64,000 bases of DNA. It comes from Limonium bicolor. Taxonomy: Eukaryota > Streptophyta > Magnoliopsida > Caryophyllales > Plumbaginaceae. Both the position numbers and the translations under genes were made by a program. Below are positions 23,701 through 36,339 of this stretch, in pieces. The stretch covers positions 119,227,503 through 119,291,502 of the forward strand of contig CM041783.1 of assembly GCA_023374045.1 (NCBI GenBank), written 5' to 3'. Under the pieces are notes generated by a model. That model made no database searches. It was not told the DNA's origin and saw only the letters and a program-made list of their open reading frames with translations. The first letter of the stretch is position 1. The number at the start of each line of letters is the position of its first letter.

Positions 23701-26700
23701 GCTCTGGTTATTTCTATATCTGTAATAGAGCTATTTTGGGTTTTGTTTGGGTTTAAAAGCGCGATGGGATACTTAAACAACTGGATAAATCATGGTGAAG
23801 AATTGAGGATCAAAACGTAAGTTAAACAGAAAATAAAATGGAAGAGAAAGTCCAACTGATGCAGTTTCTGATTCTGCAAGTTTTCGATTCAGTAACACAA
23901 TTTCAGTGGCATCAGTAGATTGCTTGAGCTACTCTTGAGTCTAAAAATGTCGATACATCATTAGTTAAGTAGGTAATGAGAATGGGGAGAGTATAGCTCA
24001 GTAAGAAAGCAGACAGAGGTAAGAATAGGGGTACACACCAGTTTCTGAATTCCAGTTGCAGTTTCAGAAACTTCAGTTTCTGCATAACCAAGTTTCAGAG
24101 AGCATAAAGGGATGGCTATGGGTAGTTCAAGGACTTAAAACCTAGCTAAACACTTATTTAAGTTTGTGAGCACATCGATAAGGAAGGAAACCCAACTGTA
24201 ACCAACTGTGAATGAAACAGAAGGAAGACACAAAAAAAAGAGTTCTTATCAGTTTTGGGAATAGCCTTAAATATCAGTTTCGGGTTTTCTGTATAACTGA
24301 ATTTCAGAGAATGTAAAGGGTGTGTTTTGACTTGATAATAAGTTTCAACCCTAGCTGAGACACTAAAACAGGATTGTAAGCGACTAGGAAAGATCAAACA
24401 GAATACAAAAATAGAAAAGCAACAATAAGACAATAACCACAACAGTTTCTGATATCAGCTTCTATAGGTTTTTGTACTTCAGTTGAGGGATACAGCAGTG
24501 ATGTGGTCGAGTTGTTTGGGTTACTTTAAATTCGAAACATGGGTGGAACTCTGGACTAAACCAGTAAGTGTTTAGGCCTAGGTAGAAAGACAGATCATAT
24601 CAAGCAAAAAAAAAAAAAACAGAAGAGAACCACAGCAGAAATACCTTCAGTAATGTACGTTGTTTCGGTTCCTGTTAAGGTGGTTCACTGTACAATTAAG
24701 TGTAGAAGCTAGGAGTATGTTTTGGTGGTTCAGTTCTTGGGTTAAAACATCAATAACACCATAAATGGTTAGGTGGGTACCAAAGAAAAAAATTAATTAA
24801 ACAGCACTTGGAGTAATTAGAAACAGAAACAGGAAGGAATAGAGGTTGCTGTTCAGTTGCTGGTAAAACATGAGTTTCTGTACCACCATGTTACCGAGGG
24901 TAATACTGAGTTACTAGAACCTAAAACATCTCCAATATAACTAAGTGAGCTTATGAAACTGTGGGTGGTATTCTACTACGAAGTTTTGATGTTATAAGGT
25001 TAAGGTACTTACAACATAAGATAAGCTATGTGGTTATATTATGATAAGGAGAATTATATAATAAGGGAGCTCAAGTGTATCTTATGATAATGTTACTTGC
25101 GGTAGGTACATAAAATTACCGAACCATATGCTATGAAGACTAACGACATGTAAAAGACCATACTACCTAACATCATGAAATAAATATAAACGCAAATAAT
25201 ATTATGTGGCTAAGGATATAGTTAATCGAACTGTTATGCTAAATGCATACCTACATAGATAAACACGTACCAAGAAAAAGTTATACACTATAGTTATAAC
25301 GACATAAAATACTAAGGATAGTATAAGACTTTGGTTTGATAAATAAACCCTAGTGAAGTATCATAAGTGTATAACGCAAGGTTTCATGCTCTAATGTAAA
25401 CCGAGAATTAACTCACACAGCGAGTAAGGGGTTTATAAAATATTAACAACGATACTTTAATTAGTAACAAATGTTAAGTCTGGGGACATAGTACTAGGAT
25501 TTCAAACGTTATTCGGAAATACCGAATTGTGCTGTCATATGGATTGACTCTTAGTGTTCCTCGTATTACTAGATCGCATTCCCGACGTACGCGCTCGAAA
25601 GCTCTAGTGGTCTGCACTGCACGAATCTAGACAACGGTGTACGGTATGTAAAGGGATTTGATCCGAGTTGTCCTGAGGAATTCCTCGGGCTCGGATTTGT
25701 TTGATAAATAACTTGTGTGAATGTATGTATGTGATTCATGTATGTGATGCGTAGTTATGTTCACTGCATTATTTATTTATGCACGAACGTCCTACGGGAC
25801 TAATACTACGTCGACTATAGATCGACTTATACAAAACTACATATGCGAAATGTGTGATTGTGACCACTGTTGCTTGACCTAATACGCTAAGTATTACAAG
25901 TATGTAGTTATAACCTAAGTAAAATACTTAGGAACGGGACACGACATTGTCGGTCTCTAGAGCTTTGACTCGAACGTGAATGTTACCTAGAATAATTCTA
26001 GACATGCGTAAGACCCATAGGGCAGCCAACAAATTAAGTGATGTACTCCATAACTAAAACTGTAACTGACTATCTAACTAACAAAGCTAACAGTGGAGTG
26101 TGAATGAATGTGATGATGTACCTTAATCCAGACAGTCACTGGCTGCTGGTCGCGCGTAGAGATCTCTTGGGTTATCCCGTATCGGGTTTTCCCTAGTTAA
26201 TCCTGATCGAGCCTAGATAGATCGTCAGGCGGAGTGTGCTACCGTTGGCACCAGGCCCTTGGCCACCTAAATGGACGCCTTTACAAAGGCAAAGTGAATA
26301 AGTCCCAGAGTCTTCGGATGATCAGGGCAGTGAGCACCTTTGTGTGTACGTGGGACTACTGTCCAAGTGAGTATATTTCGGGTTGTCCTAACTGACGCCC
26401 GACTGTGCTAACCTAAACAAACGATATGTGAAGGCCCGGAGGGCCGAGTGATGTACTATGTCCTCAATGACATTGTATTGTATGATGTATGACAGTAATG
26501 TGTATATCCATATATGACTGTTTGGATTGGATGAATGATTATATAATCATGCATGTTGTTACAGTACCTATTATATCTGTAAAATGGTAAAGCATGAAAT
26601 CAATCTAATATCAAGACGGTTAAAAATGGCAAGTGACCAATAGGGTCCAGATCCGGCATACTCAGCGTCTATCGCTGAGACTACACTTATTGTGTAGGCT

Positions 26701-27072
26701 GCTGAACACGTCGAAGCCGAAGTGCGGGGCTGGGTAGTTAGGACGTCGTTGATTTTGTATTTACCGTTCATACCTCGTTATGTATTAAATGATTCCACTG
26801 GAAAGGGGTTGTAAGATTTGGATTATGTTAGATGCTCACAGTAGTTGTGCTTTTGATACTTAGATAGACATGTAGGTGGTATCTCGTTGTCACCGCGGAT
26901 TGTATTTTTATGTTTGATTTTGTTAAGATGTTGTACTGCTACATCACTCGTGTGGGCGAGTGGTGGCAAGTAACACCCATGTGAGTTCTACTACTGTAAT
27001 TCCTTCCGCTGTGAGACGCCTTTAATTCCTGTTCACGTGAGCGACTATTACGTATTTATGAGGGGTGTTACA
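20728..27072 (+). mobile_element. Element C: 5' LTR (6.3 kb)
   Basis: Starts TGAAATAACCCC and ends GGGGTGTTACA before a PBS. 20728-24640 is repeated at 41406-45285 (the 3' LTR start). The 5-bp sequence to its left is GAAAG. At 6345 bp it is very long for an LTR. It has no protein gene that I recognise; short open frames such as 22071-22492 and 24158-24442 show no domain. A tRNA-like segment lies at 21040-21125. Confidence 0.9.
21040..21125 (-). repeat. tRNA-like (SINE head?) segment in C LTR
   Basis: The minus strand carries an A-box-like AGCTCAAGCGGTTAAGG, a B-box-like GGTTTCGAATCC about 34 bases later, then a small hairpin (AGAGCA...TGCTCT) and T9 with a further T run, like a Pol III terminator. 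Acceptor-stem pairing is not evident, so it is not an intact tRNA gene. A tRNA-derived SINE head is the best guess. The copy at 41695-41790 shows it was in the LTR before transposition. Confidence 0.5.
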
Positions 27073-27076
27073 AAAG

Positions 27077-27088
27077 TGGTATCAGAGC
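27077..27088 (+). other. Element C primer-binding site (iMet type)
   Basis: TGGTATCAGAGC four bases after the LTR end at 27072. Confidence 0.9.
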
Positions 27089-30000
27089 GGAGTACCGCTC
27101 TGATGACGAGATACTAGGTTAAGACAGTGAGCTTAGGATTTGGGAAACTTGGGAAATGTGTGTGAGGTACGAAACGTCTGTGTCTTAATGAAATTATGTG
27201 TTGGCAGAGCCTTTGGCCTACAAGAGTTAGCCCTTGGGGCACACAAATGAGTTGATTGTATTATGGTGCGTTATTGAGAAGACGAACGGTGATACCGACA
27301 TCTAGTGGTGGTGTGAGCCAGGGAGCTGGCCAAGGGCACAAAAGCCGGGAATGTTACCCCTGCTAAGGACCAGATGAGAGCTCAGCCAGGAGGAGACACA
27401 AACGTCATGAGTACATTGGCGACAATCCACATTCATGTGGAAGTCCAGTACGAACTACCGCCGACAGTATCCCTCCCGCCACAACCCAATGAGTATAATA
27501 CAACTAAGTAATATAACCCCCGAATATAGGGAAAAGGGCTACCAAGCCCAACGGTCTGTCTAAACACTCTCGCAGCGAATGAATAATTCCTGCTCCTGTA
27601 ACGTTAATACAACCTCAATGTCATACCACCATTGACGACCAAGCGCCGTATCAATAGGCACTGCCAGAGCGAGCGCCACTACTACTATAACGTCATGGAA
27701 AGGGTCACCCAAGAACATCAGGGCAAGCGGACCGGGAGCACCATGAACTCCGCGAGACCGTCGCCCGTAATGGGACCTTTAACCACCAAAATGTAAAAAG
27801 AACTTATCTTGAGAACGTGGAGGAACCTTGGGAGAATACCGTCCTATTATGTTCAAACTTCAATCCTAAACTTGTGTGCACACAATACCGTGACACTAGG
27901 CCCTGTCGAGCCGGTACCTGTAGGGAGACAAAGTCCAAACGTTTACGCTATTATAAATATAATGTGAGGGAGACTTGATTATTCTAATGACAATGTGGTC
28001 TGGAAATTTCCCAATTCAAATACCGTCTTATTCATGAACAATCATTCTAACGGTACTTAAGCAACCCATGCAGTAGTGAGACAACAAGTCAGAACCGACA
28101 ACTCTACTTGCATGGTGCGCTTGCCACTGCAAGCGCCGATTTAAACAATGTACTAGTAATTTCGTCTACCCCGCGCACTTGCTACTGCAAGTGCTACAAA
28201 CAATTACTACTGCAATTACCACTGCTATTATCGTTACAAACGAATACTGTAAAAATGCGTAGACCTATGGTATGACACCATGGCTACCAATAATCACCAA
28301 ACAATTGTACACTTCTAGTACAAACTACTTAACTACAATTGTTGCAATAACCATTAAGATATGAGGCCTACAACCTCTAAGGGACCGACGAGTCCGACTA
28401 ACGCAATAAAAAGGGCACACCAGCCCATAACAAATTATAACTACTAAACGAAAATGAATCAGATGACACAGGCTGAGAGCCAAGATAACATGATTTAATT
28501 ATCAAAGCATTCAATGGCTGAATTGGAAGTGGACGGTGAAACCTAATTCCCGGGATCCGGGGATCAGGGGAAACCAACCACAAATTGGGGTAGAAGGATA
28601 GTTCAAAACTGGTGCTGATCACACCAGAGTCGTATGACTCCTGAGACTCTTCACAAGTAGCCACAATCAATTACAGCCAGGATAAACGAAACAACAGAAT
28701 CCTAGTTACAAACAACTAGCAACAACGTAGCAATAGGATAATAAATAGGGAAACTTGTGACTAGCAGTTTACACTGCGTATATTAAACCATACAAATAAA
28801 ATTATGAAGAGAATACGACCGTGTAACAAAAACTACCATATAGTTCCAATTATATCTTATGCTCAGTATTTATACACTTATATTCATATTTCATGATAAA
28901 TCCCCCTATATTATATGTCACATTTTCCTCATCATCTTAATGTAAGATGATTATTTGATTCATGATTATTTTATCGTTGCATTATTATGCAATTTATATT
29001 AAAAACTTTATTTTAATATCTTGTCACATTTCAGGACATATATTTATAATTCCTAAGGTCTATTCTATACTAACCTTAGTTTATAAACTCCATTTCCTCA
29101 TTAAATATTATAATCAATACCTTTAATAAAACTATATTATTGCCGAAAGGCATATACATCAAAATCCCTGTTTCCATCAACTCCTAATACTTTTCCATTA
29201 TTACAGTATTGCCACATATTTAATAAAATGTTATACATATCATACGTAACTTATAGTTCACTAAATATATGTACGTTACGCCAACTGTGATGAACACAAG
29301 AGAATTGGTAAAACGTATCAGTCCACAGATGGACCAAGAGTGAAAAGAACAACTCTACCGTAATACGGACATTACCAGTACCTTCGCAACAATGAACGCG
29401 AATCTACACTGTACGCATGGATAACTACCACCTCTGGGCACTACCTTTACCAAGGAGTACCATATACGGTTATGTACAATTCAGAACGAACAAACATCAA
29501 GATTAAGTATTATGCGCATTATCAAATCATACTGATTACAAGACAAGTTCTAAGTAAAAGAATGGCTACCGCCATCGGCGTTCTGCCATGTAAAATGATA
29601 ACTATCAATATGTGGAAAAGACATGTCGTTTACTACTGTGACGACTGTCAGTGATGAATGAGTGTGTAATTGAATCAATGACAACCACCTAAATCGATAT
29701 TACAGAACACACAAACCAAACGCTAACTAGCGTAAATAAACAAGTACCTAATGTACAGATAAGAGGCATAAGCTCAGGAGACCGGGAACACCGACTCCAG
29801 TTACCTTTCTAGGTATATTACTAACATAACAATGTCTATGTTAATATATGAAGCAATGGAGCTACGGTACATACCGTAGGGATTATGAATAACAATGAGG
29901 AATTACTAACGGGCGCCATACCGCGCACCTGAAATATAAATAACTGCAGTTACAAGTAACTAGCACTAAACAATAAGTAACAACAAAGACATTACTTACT

Positions 30001-31739
30001 AGCTGAATACCAAGAGTATATACCAGCATGTAATGCTAATCATTAATAGTGATAAATGTTTAGTCCTAATGGACAAACATACCTTTTGAGAAGTGGCTTA
30101 CCCCTCGTGGATGCAGTACCATCAATGAGAATGGTTGGGAAGTGAAGAGCCAAATTGCTCAAACAATCATGCAAACAACAATACACCCAATTAAACGGAA
30201 GGGGAAACACATATAAATACCCAAGTATGAAAACTTACCCCACGCCGTATCGGGAAGCACGGGTAGGAAATGATAATGATTAAAACTGGAGGAAAGAATT
30301 ATGTAAGTACTCATGGAGATAGAGATAGGAAATCTGGCATTGCTAGCCTAGCACCGATATTACATAAACCAATTACAGCCATACACGAACCAACGTTTAA
30401 CGTTTAATTGGTTAGCAACCAAGTGCTACCACTAATGTGTTACTAAGGACATGAGTCCAGGGAACAAAAATAATGTTCCAACCACCTTACCACCATACTG
30501 CTAGAACATTAGAATCTACGACAAGATAACCAACATTGCGAACCAATCAACATCGGACTACAACAAGGACATCCATCGAAAGGGAGATTGACAATAGAAT
30601 ACTTCACAATAGTCGTGTGACGGACGCTACCAGTTTACTAAACGAGATATGGGACGACCGCACTCCGATAGGAGCATGTGGGCCTGACAGACATACTTAT
30701 AGGTTAGTCAGGTAAGTAGTAATGTATGAGTATGGTACCCCATGCATGTAGACAAGTAGTGTTAGAACACGAGAAGTAGTCAACTCCGTGCTACGGACAG
30801 TGACGCAGATCACCTCAAATGGACGAGAAGAACCGCAAATCAACCAACGGCTAGGCGAACCAGAACCTACCTACGACACAGAGTAGCAGACGATACACAG
30901 TGAAGACAAGGAGACCCTTCGAAGATGATGAGGCAGATGATAGAAACAAGAACCACTATATGGACAAATAATACGTAGAACCCTCATAAGGATCATGCAA
31001 ATTCTTGCAACCCAGAGGAATCTACCAAATAATGTGAACTTAAACGCGTGACTACGCATTGATGAGAGACAAGCTAAATGCGAGCAGATACCTTAAGAAG
31101 GAATAATGGACTTGGAATGTACCACTCACATGATGATTCGCTCATCTTATCTGTCTGACTCTTTAGATATTAGCTGCTGAGAGTTTACGCCTCTCCACTC
31201 TGTAGGACTGAGTGTTTTTGTATTGCACTTGTGCAGTTATTAATCTAGTAGAAATACAGAAAAATGCAAAGGATATCAACAAGAGTGTGTGTCAAAGATC
31301 TACAACAGTGTATTACTCTGGAACAAAACCACCAGGAGACACGAATGACAATCATCATCTACGTGGACATGTAGGCGGGTACGTCTTGGTATTACAAAGA
31401 CAAGTGCAAAGAGCACCAAGTACTAACAAGAGCCAATGTCATATTATACCTCAAACTGAATATCAGTGCCAGAAGACACACGAATGTATGCTAGTGATCC
31501 AAATAAGAGGATACACAGTAATGAAAAGAGGGAAATTGAGCCTCTGTTCATGGGTCTGCAACTCATACAGAGCGAGTGGGCCCATTAGAACGAACTTGGG
31601 AGAGAGCACAAATACGTGCCTCACCCTTTATATATTTAAAAGCCCGAAGGGGCTAGAGTCATACCCGTCTCTCTAACATGAGAATAATCTACTCCAAAGG
31701 TGAAAACACCACAATGAGAGTTAGAGAACTCTAAAAGAG

Positions 31740-31820
31740 CAAGTATCCAGCGCTCCTTGTGGAGCGGCTGTTGAATACTTGTGGGGTACGGGGGCGTAAC
31801 CCTTTTTAAGGGGGGTAGAG
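31740..31820 (+). other. Conserved hairpin and second PPT-like tract (element C)
   Basis: 31740-31783 is an imperfect inverted repeat (CAAGTATCCAGCGCTCC / GGAGCGGCTGTTGAATACTTG with a short loop). 31801-31820 reads CCTTTTTAAGGGGGGTAGAG, matching the real PPT context TTAAGGGGGGTAGA that D interrupts. The same pair occurs in A at 4270-4345. Confidence 0.65.
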
Positions 31821-31862
31821 CCTCTTGGCTGTGCACATGTTTGCACTAAATTCTGTTATTTC

Positions 31863-32660
31863 GTATGCGGGGCATACAATAGTTTGTGGATATGCGGGGC
31901 ATACGATGTTGGTTGTTGGTATGTTTGTGGGTATGCGAGGCACACGATGTTGATTGTTGGTTTGTTTCGTATGCGGGGCATACGTTGTTTGTGATGTTGT
32001 TGTTCATTTTGTTGGTGTTGTTGGGTACGCGGGGCGTACGTGGTTGATTTGTTTGTGTGAGATGTGCACTCGTATGTATGAATTTTATGAAATACTTAAT
32101 GGCGTGCTTACACCCAGGTGTAGTACTTTCTTTATGATACGGTGATATATATATATATTGTTGTACCTTGTAGATTGATTACTTAGGGTATCGCTTAGAT
32201 ACGAAACAAATAATTAGATACGAAATGTGGAATGAGGATATGGTATGACACCTCGGGGAGGTTGTCAGGATTGGTAGAACTGATAGGAAATGATGGTGCT
32301 GATGGATCACCCATATCCATATATGTTTGAATTAACGCCACAATTGAGGGCTATGTGCGGTATTAGCACAACACGATATGCGTAAATGATATATCACATA
32401 GATATACATTATGGGATTGTAAGGGTAGTTATTAATACACCTATTTAAGTAAAGCGACTTCGGGACATACGTGTACTAATTGATTATCATGTGTGTCTGT
32501 ATGTGTATTTGTATGCGGGCATACGTGTTTTGTCTTGTTGGTAGGTTGTTTGCGCATTGCGCATATGTATGTTGTGAACGTGTATGTAGTATCCTATGAG
32601 GTACTCGAATGTATGAATTGTTGGCGCATTGCGCACATGTGTATGTTGTGAACATGTATG
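31863..32660 (+). repeat. Palindrome cluster with compensating changes (element C)
   Basis: Copies of GTATGC-GGG-GCATAC type lie at about 31864, 31893, 31969 and 32508, with a variant GTACGC-GGG-GCGTAC at about 32024 and a degraded one at about 31932. GCGCATTGCGCA dyads lie at about 32551 and 32625. Both arms change together in the variant. Confidence 0.65.
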
Positions 32661-32831
32661 AATGGTTGACGATTTTATATATATATATATATGTGTACAC
32701 TCCTTATGAATTCAGTTATACTGTACCGCTTAGGTATCGCCACATCAATAGATGTGCACCATGGCTATATGGGTAGTTGTTATAATTCACTCGAGAAAGA
32801 CGACTTCAGGATGAAGTCTCCTTAAGGGGGG

Positions 32832-34601
32832 TGAGCCTCGATTTTAACCCTATCCTATGTTGATTTAAGCTGATTAGGATCTAAACGGGTTTTAGGTCCA
32901 CTATAGCCTAAGATTAATAACTATGTCATATAACAATAATTATTAAAACCTAAGCTAGCTCACTGGAACCTATTATGAGTCGCCACCTAATTTTAACCTA
33001 GATCAAATTAGGAAAGGAAGTTCGGGTTCGGGGGCTTGATATTCGCTTAATTAGGGTTCAATTACTTTCATTACCCTTCCTAGGTCGTTTTTCCTCTACT
33101 CAGTTTATTCACGACTTATTACGAGTCGTTTTAACCTAAGTGCGCGAGCTTCTGTTTTTTTTGTTTTAGCATTTTTTGACAGAAAAAAAGTGAAAAGTGA
33201 AATTACCTAAACTAGGGTTTCGGGGGCAGAAATAGGTCGAATTTTGATTCTGTCCGTGGCACGGACCTAATGTCCGAACCCTCGGACCCCAGTTAACCTA
33301 ATTACGCAGAAAAGTCGAAGTTAAAGGAAAACAAAAAATTTCAAAGTCCGGGGCCACGGACAGGCTGTCCGTGGGCCCGGACATTATTAGAAAAACCTAA
33401 GTTTTTAAAATTTAAAATCCCGCCGCCGTCCGTGGGTGTCCGTGGTCTCGGACAACGCGTCCGAGGGTCCCGGACCATGGGTCCGAGGTCACGGACCGCC
33501 CACGGACAGGGGTTTTCAGAAGGTTCCCGAGGGTTTTTGAGCTCAAATTTTATGGGTGTGAAGCCTGAAAGATTTACAAGACGTTAGTGATTGAAAGTTT
33601 TCAATTTGAATTCGAATTAAGCACGAAACTTAGCAAACAAGTTATCTGACAGAGACTCAATAACAAACAGCAATACAGAAGCCTACGAAGGTTAGTTTGA
33701 GTTCAAATTTCGAGGCAAGACAGATAATACCGTGGAGAATTAGGGAAACTGAGTTCCTACCTGTTTTACCTCCGGATTCACAACGTTTCTTCACACCGGG
33801 ATTCGTTGAGCGCTCCGTTGATGGCAAACCCGAAAGGACTTCGAACCAAGCTTCTGGTTTTGGTTGTTCTTGCTGTTCTTCACGTGTTGGTGGTGTTTTT
33901 TGTGAGGTTTTAATGGTTATTGGTGCTTTGGGAATTGGAAAACGTGTTTAGATGATGATTTCGGGGGATTTTCAGTATGATTTGGGTGGCCGGTGTTGGA
34001 AAACGTGAGAGAGAGAGGAAGCCGTGTTTTCTGACTCTCTAGGGTTCTTGAGCATTTAAGTTCTCCTTTTATCCAAAAACCTATCCCCTTATATAGACTT
34101 TCTTAAAGATAAAGAGAATCTAGTAAAAGTAAGATTTTTCGATATTTTAACTAAGTAACTTCCCAAAGGAATTTTGCTATGAAATTTAAACCACATGTCA
34201 AGAATGGATATTATGAATTTTCTGAGGTGGAAACGAATTTTTTAAATGCTGGAGCATTTTTAAATTGAATTTCTCGTCAGATTCAGTCAGAAATTGCTAG
34301 AAAATTATTGGAAATTCGAAAAATCAAAATTCCAACGCCATTATGCTTAAAATGTCATCCTCTATCATGGGTTAAAATATCAAAGCATTTCAAGCTGATT
34401 TGGGCACCCTTTGGAGGAGAGAGAAAGCCTATAGGAGAACTCAGAAGCCCTTAAAAATTACGAAAACGCCCCTGACAATGACGAAACTGCTCCTCAGGCC
34501 CTGGAACACGCCGATCGGGGCCGGAGTCTCTTACTGTTTGATGGAGATGGCTCTCACAACCTCGTAGACCTCACCAGGGGGTCAAAATTTTGGGATAAAC
34601 A
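32832..34601 (-). mobile_element. Element D: 3' LTR (Ogre/Tat-like)
   Basis: The left edge TGAGCCTCGATTTT and right edge CAAAATTTTGGGATAAACA match 39618-41394. On the minus strand the LTR starts TGTT(T)ATCCCAAAATTTTG and ends AAAATCGAGGCTCA. A minus-strand PPT follows at 34602. The flanks are G runs (32827-32831 and 41395-41399), giving a GGGGG duplication inside C's PPT. A small open frame at 33697-33951, repeated at 40373-40693, has no recognised domain. Confidence 0.9.
33250..33510. repeat. GTCCG/CGGAC palindrome cluster, D 3' LTR
   Basis: About a dozen GTCCG or CGGAC words in three groups (near 33256, 33344 and 33425-33510), arranged as short imperfect palindromes such as GTCCGTGGCACGGAC. 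The copy in the D 5' LTR is at 40035-40300. Confidence 0.85.
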
Positions 34602-34620
34602 GATTGCCCCCCGTCAACTG
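34602..34620 (-). other. Element D polypurine tract
   Basis: The minus strand reads AGTTGACGGGGGGCAATC directly before the LTR; the same tract precedes the E 3' LTR at 52870-52886. Confidence 0.85.
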
Positions 34621-34726
34621 GACTTTGTAACGAACGTGAAAAGTCTGGTTGATGCTTGAGTGGTGCCCCAAAATTTTGGACCCCACAGAATCCTCCACGT
34701 TGTATGAAACCGGGTTAACGATGCCC

Positions 34727-35075
34727 AGCTATTCGGAGGCGCTGACTACCTAAGCTACAAAACATTGTCGAGCTATTCTAAGGCGCTGACTGCCTAAACT
34801 ACAAAGCGTTGTCGAGCTATTCTATTCTAAGGCGCTGACTACCCAAAATACAAAGCATTGTCGAGCTATTCTAAGGCGCTGACTACCTAAATGATGATAT
34901 GCTGTCGAGCTATTCTAAGGCGCTGACCACCTAAAGTGATGAAAATGATGTCGAGCTATTCTAAGGCGCTGACTACCTGAAATGATGATGTGCTGTCGAG
35001 CTATTCTAAGGCGCTGACCACCTAAAGTGATGAAAATGATGTCAAGCTATTCTAAGGCGTTGACTGCCTAGGGTG
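34727..35075. repeat. About 45-bp minisatellite, 8 units (D)
   Basis: AGCTATTCnnAGGCGCTGAC starts at about 34727, 34771, 34815, 34865, 34908, 34955, 34999 and 35045. The same unit in reverse forms an 11-copy array in E at 52265-52770. Confidence 0.9.
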
Positions 35076-35093
35076 TGAAAACTGGATGCAAAT

Positions 35094-35195
35094 GCAAGAA
35101 TGCTGAAATGCTAATGATGCAAATGATGCTGATGCTGATGATAATGCCGATGATGTTGATGATGCCGATGATGCTGATGATGCTCGGATGCTTCA
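35094..35195. repeat. GAT/ATG trinucleotide-rich tract
   Basis: Runs of ATGATGCTGATG and similar words. The matching region of E, 51880-51990, is CAT-rich on the plus strand. Confidence 0.8.
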
Positions 35196-35394
35196 GGGGG
35201 ACCGAAACCCTGTCGATGCTCCTGGCTGGACCCAATGTGGACTTATTGCCATCGCCCCCCAAGCCGGTGTGCAGGGATAACTCCTGGTAAAAACCCTGGG
35301 GACTTATTGCCTTTGCCCACCATTCGTTGATCCCAAAAATAAGTTGACATCGCAAAAGGAGGATTTATTGCCATCACCTCGCCAACTTTCTGTC

Positions 35395-35945
35395 GCCAGG
35401 TCTTGTGACGCGCCTGGATAATGCAACTAGGTCTTATGACGAGCCTATATGAATGAGATGAATGCAATGTGTTTAATGAGAGTGGGTAACTAAAAGGGTA
35501 ATGCTAGGTCTTACTACGAGCCTAAGGAAATGCAACTAGGTCTTATGACGAGCCTAAAGGGAGGTTCTAGGTCTTATGACGGCCTAAGGAATGGATCTAG
35601 GTCTTATGACGAGCCTAAGAGAATGCAACTAGGTCTTATGACGAGCCTAAAGGGTAGTTCTAGGTCTTATGACGAGCCTAAAGGATAGTTCTAGGTCTTA
35701 TGACGAGCCTAAAGGAATGCAACTAGGTCTTATGACGAGCCTAAGGAATGGATCTAGGTCTTATGACGAGCCTAAAGAATGCACTAGGTCTTATGACGAG
35801 CCTAAGGGTAGTTCTAGGTCTTATGACGAGCCTAAAGGATAGTTCTCTAGGTCTTATGACGAGCCTAAGGGAATGCAACTAGGTCTTATGACGAGCCTAA
35901 GGTATTCTAGGTCTTATGACGAGCCTAGAGGTTGGTTCTAAGTGA
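35395..35945. repeat. About 31-bp minisatellite, about 16 units (D)
   Basis: Units centre on TAGGTCTTATGACGAGCCTA with variable linkers (AAGGAATGCAAC, AAGGGTAGTTC). It lies between the PPT and the antisense ORF zone, the hypervariable 3' untranslated part of Ogre/Tat elements. Confidence 0.9.
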
Positions 35946-36149
35946 AGTGAGTAAAATGTATGATGGGTCCATGGATGTAGAAGGATTAGGGTTGTGTCAA
36001 ATCTGGAGATGGTGGGGCTCATGACGAGCCTATGAGTGTTTGAGTGTGAAGATAGGGCTTAGGGCGGGCCTGAAGTGTTTGAATGTGGAGATAGGGCTTA
36101 TGCCTGTGGTGGATGGTGGTGCTCAAGCTTTAGGTTTCAATTGGTGTTG

Positions 36150-36250
36150 TTCATGGCAATTGTTGGAACCAACCATTGCCCCCAGTATTTTTCCTTAGGA
36201 CGATCTGTTAGAGCTCATGGCAATTGATCGGAACGATCAATTGCCCCCAG
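36150..36250. repeat. Paired near-perfect palindromes (D)
   Basis: GGCAATTGTTGG-(4)-CCAACCATTGCC at about 36157-36183 and GGCAATTGATCG-GAA-CGATCAATTGCC at about 36219-36245. Each is followed by CCCAGTATTTT. E carries the matching pair at 50653-50745. Confidence 0.8.
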
Positions 36251-36339
36251 TATTTTCTTTGATTAAACACGCGAACAAATCTCACCTTGCAGGGTCGAGG
36301 CTTATGCTTTGATGTGGTGCTTCCTATCCTACACTTGGC

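Larger units (their letters stand above)
27089..32825 (+). mobile_element. Element C: internal region without protein genes
   Basis: About 5.7 kb between PBS and PPT. The gag start codon seen in B is changed to ACA at about 27297, and no gag or pol motif is visible. From about 28100 it aligns with the 3' internal region of A, including the paired GCGCTTGC/GCAAGTGC words at 28126-28195 and the 31190-31670 block. A leader hairpin TCCAC-(6)-GTGGA is at 27426-27441. It resembles a large retrotransposon derivative (LARD) that would need proteins in trans. Confidence 0.7.

Noticed and set aside
33697..33951. 84-aa open frame repeated at 40373-40693
   Set aside because: Present because the two D LTRs are copies; its C-terminus changes through frameshifts and no domain is seen.
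34727..35945. CRISPR-like repeat arrays
   Set aside because: Units are contiguous or have similar linkers instead of unique spacers, and they lie within plant retrotransposons.
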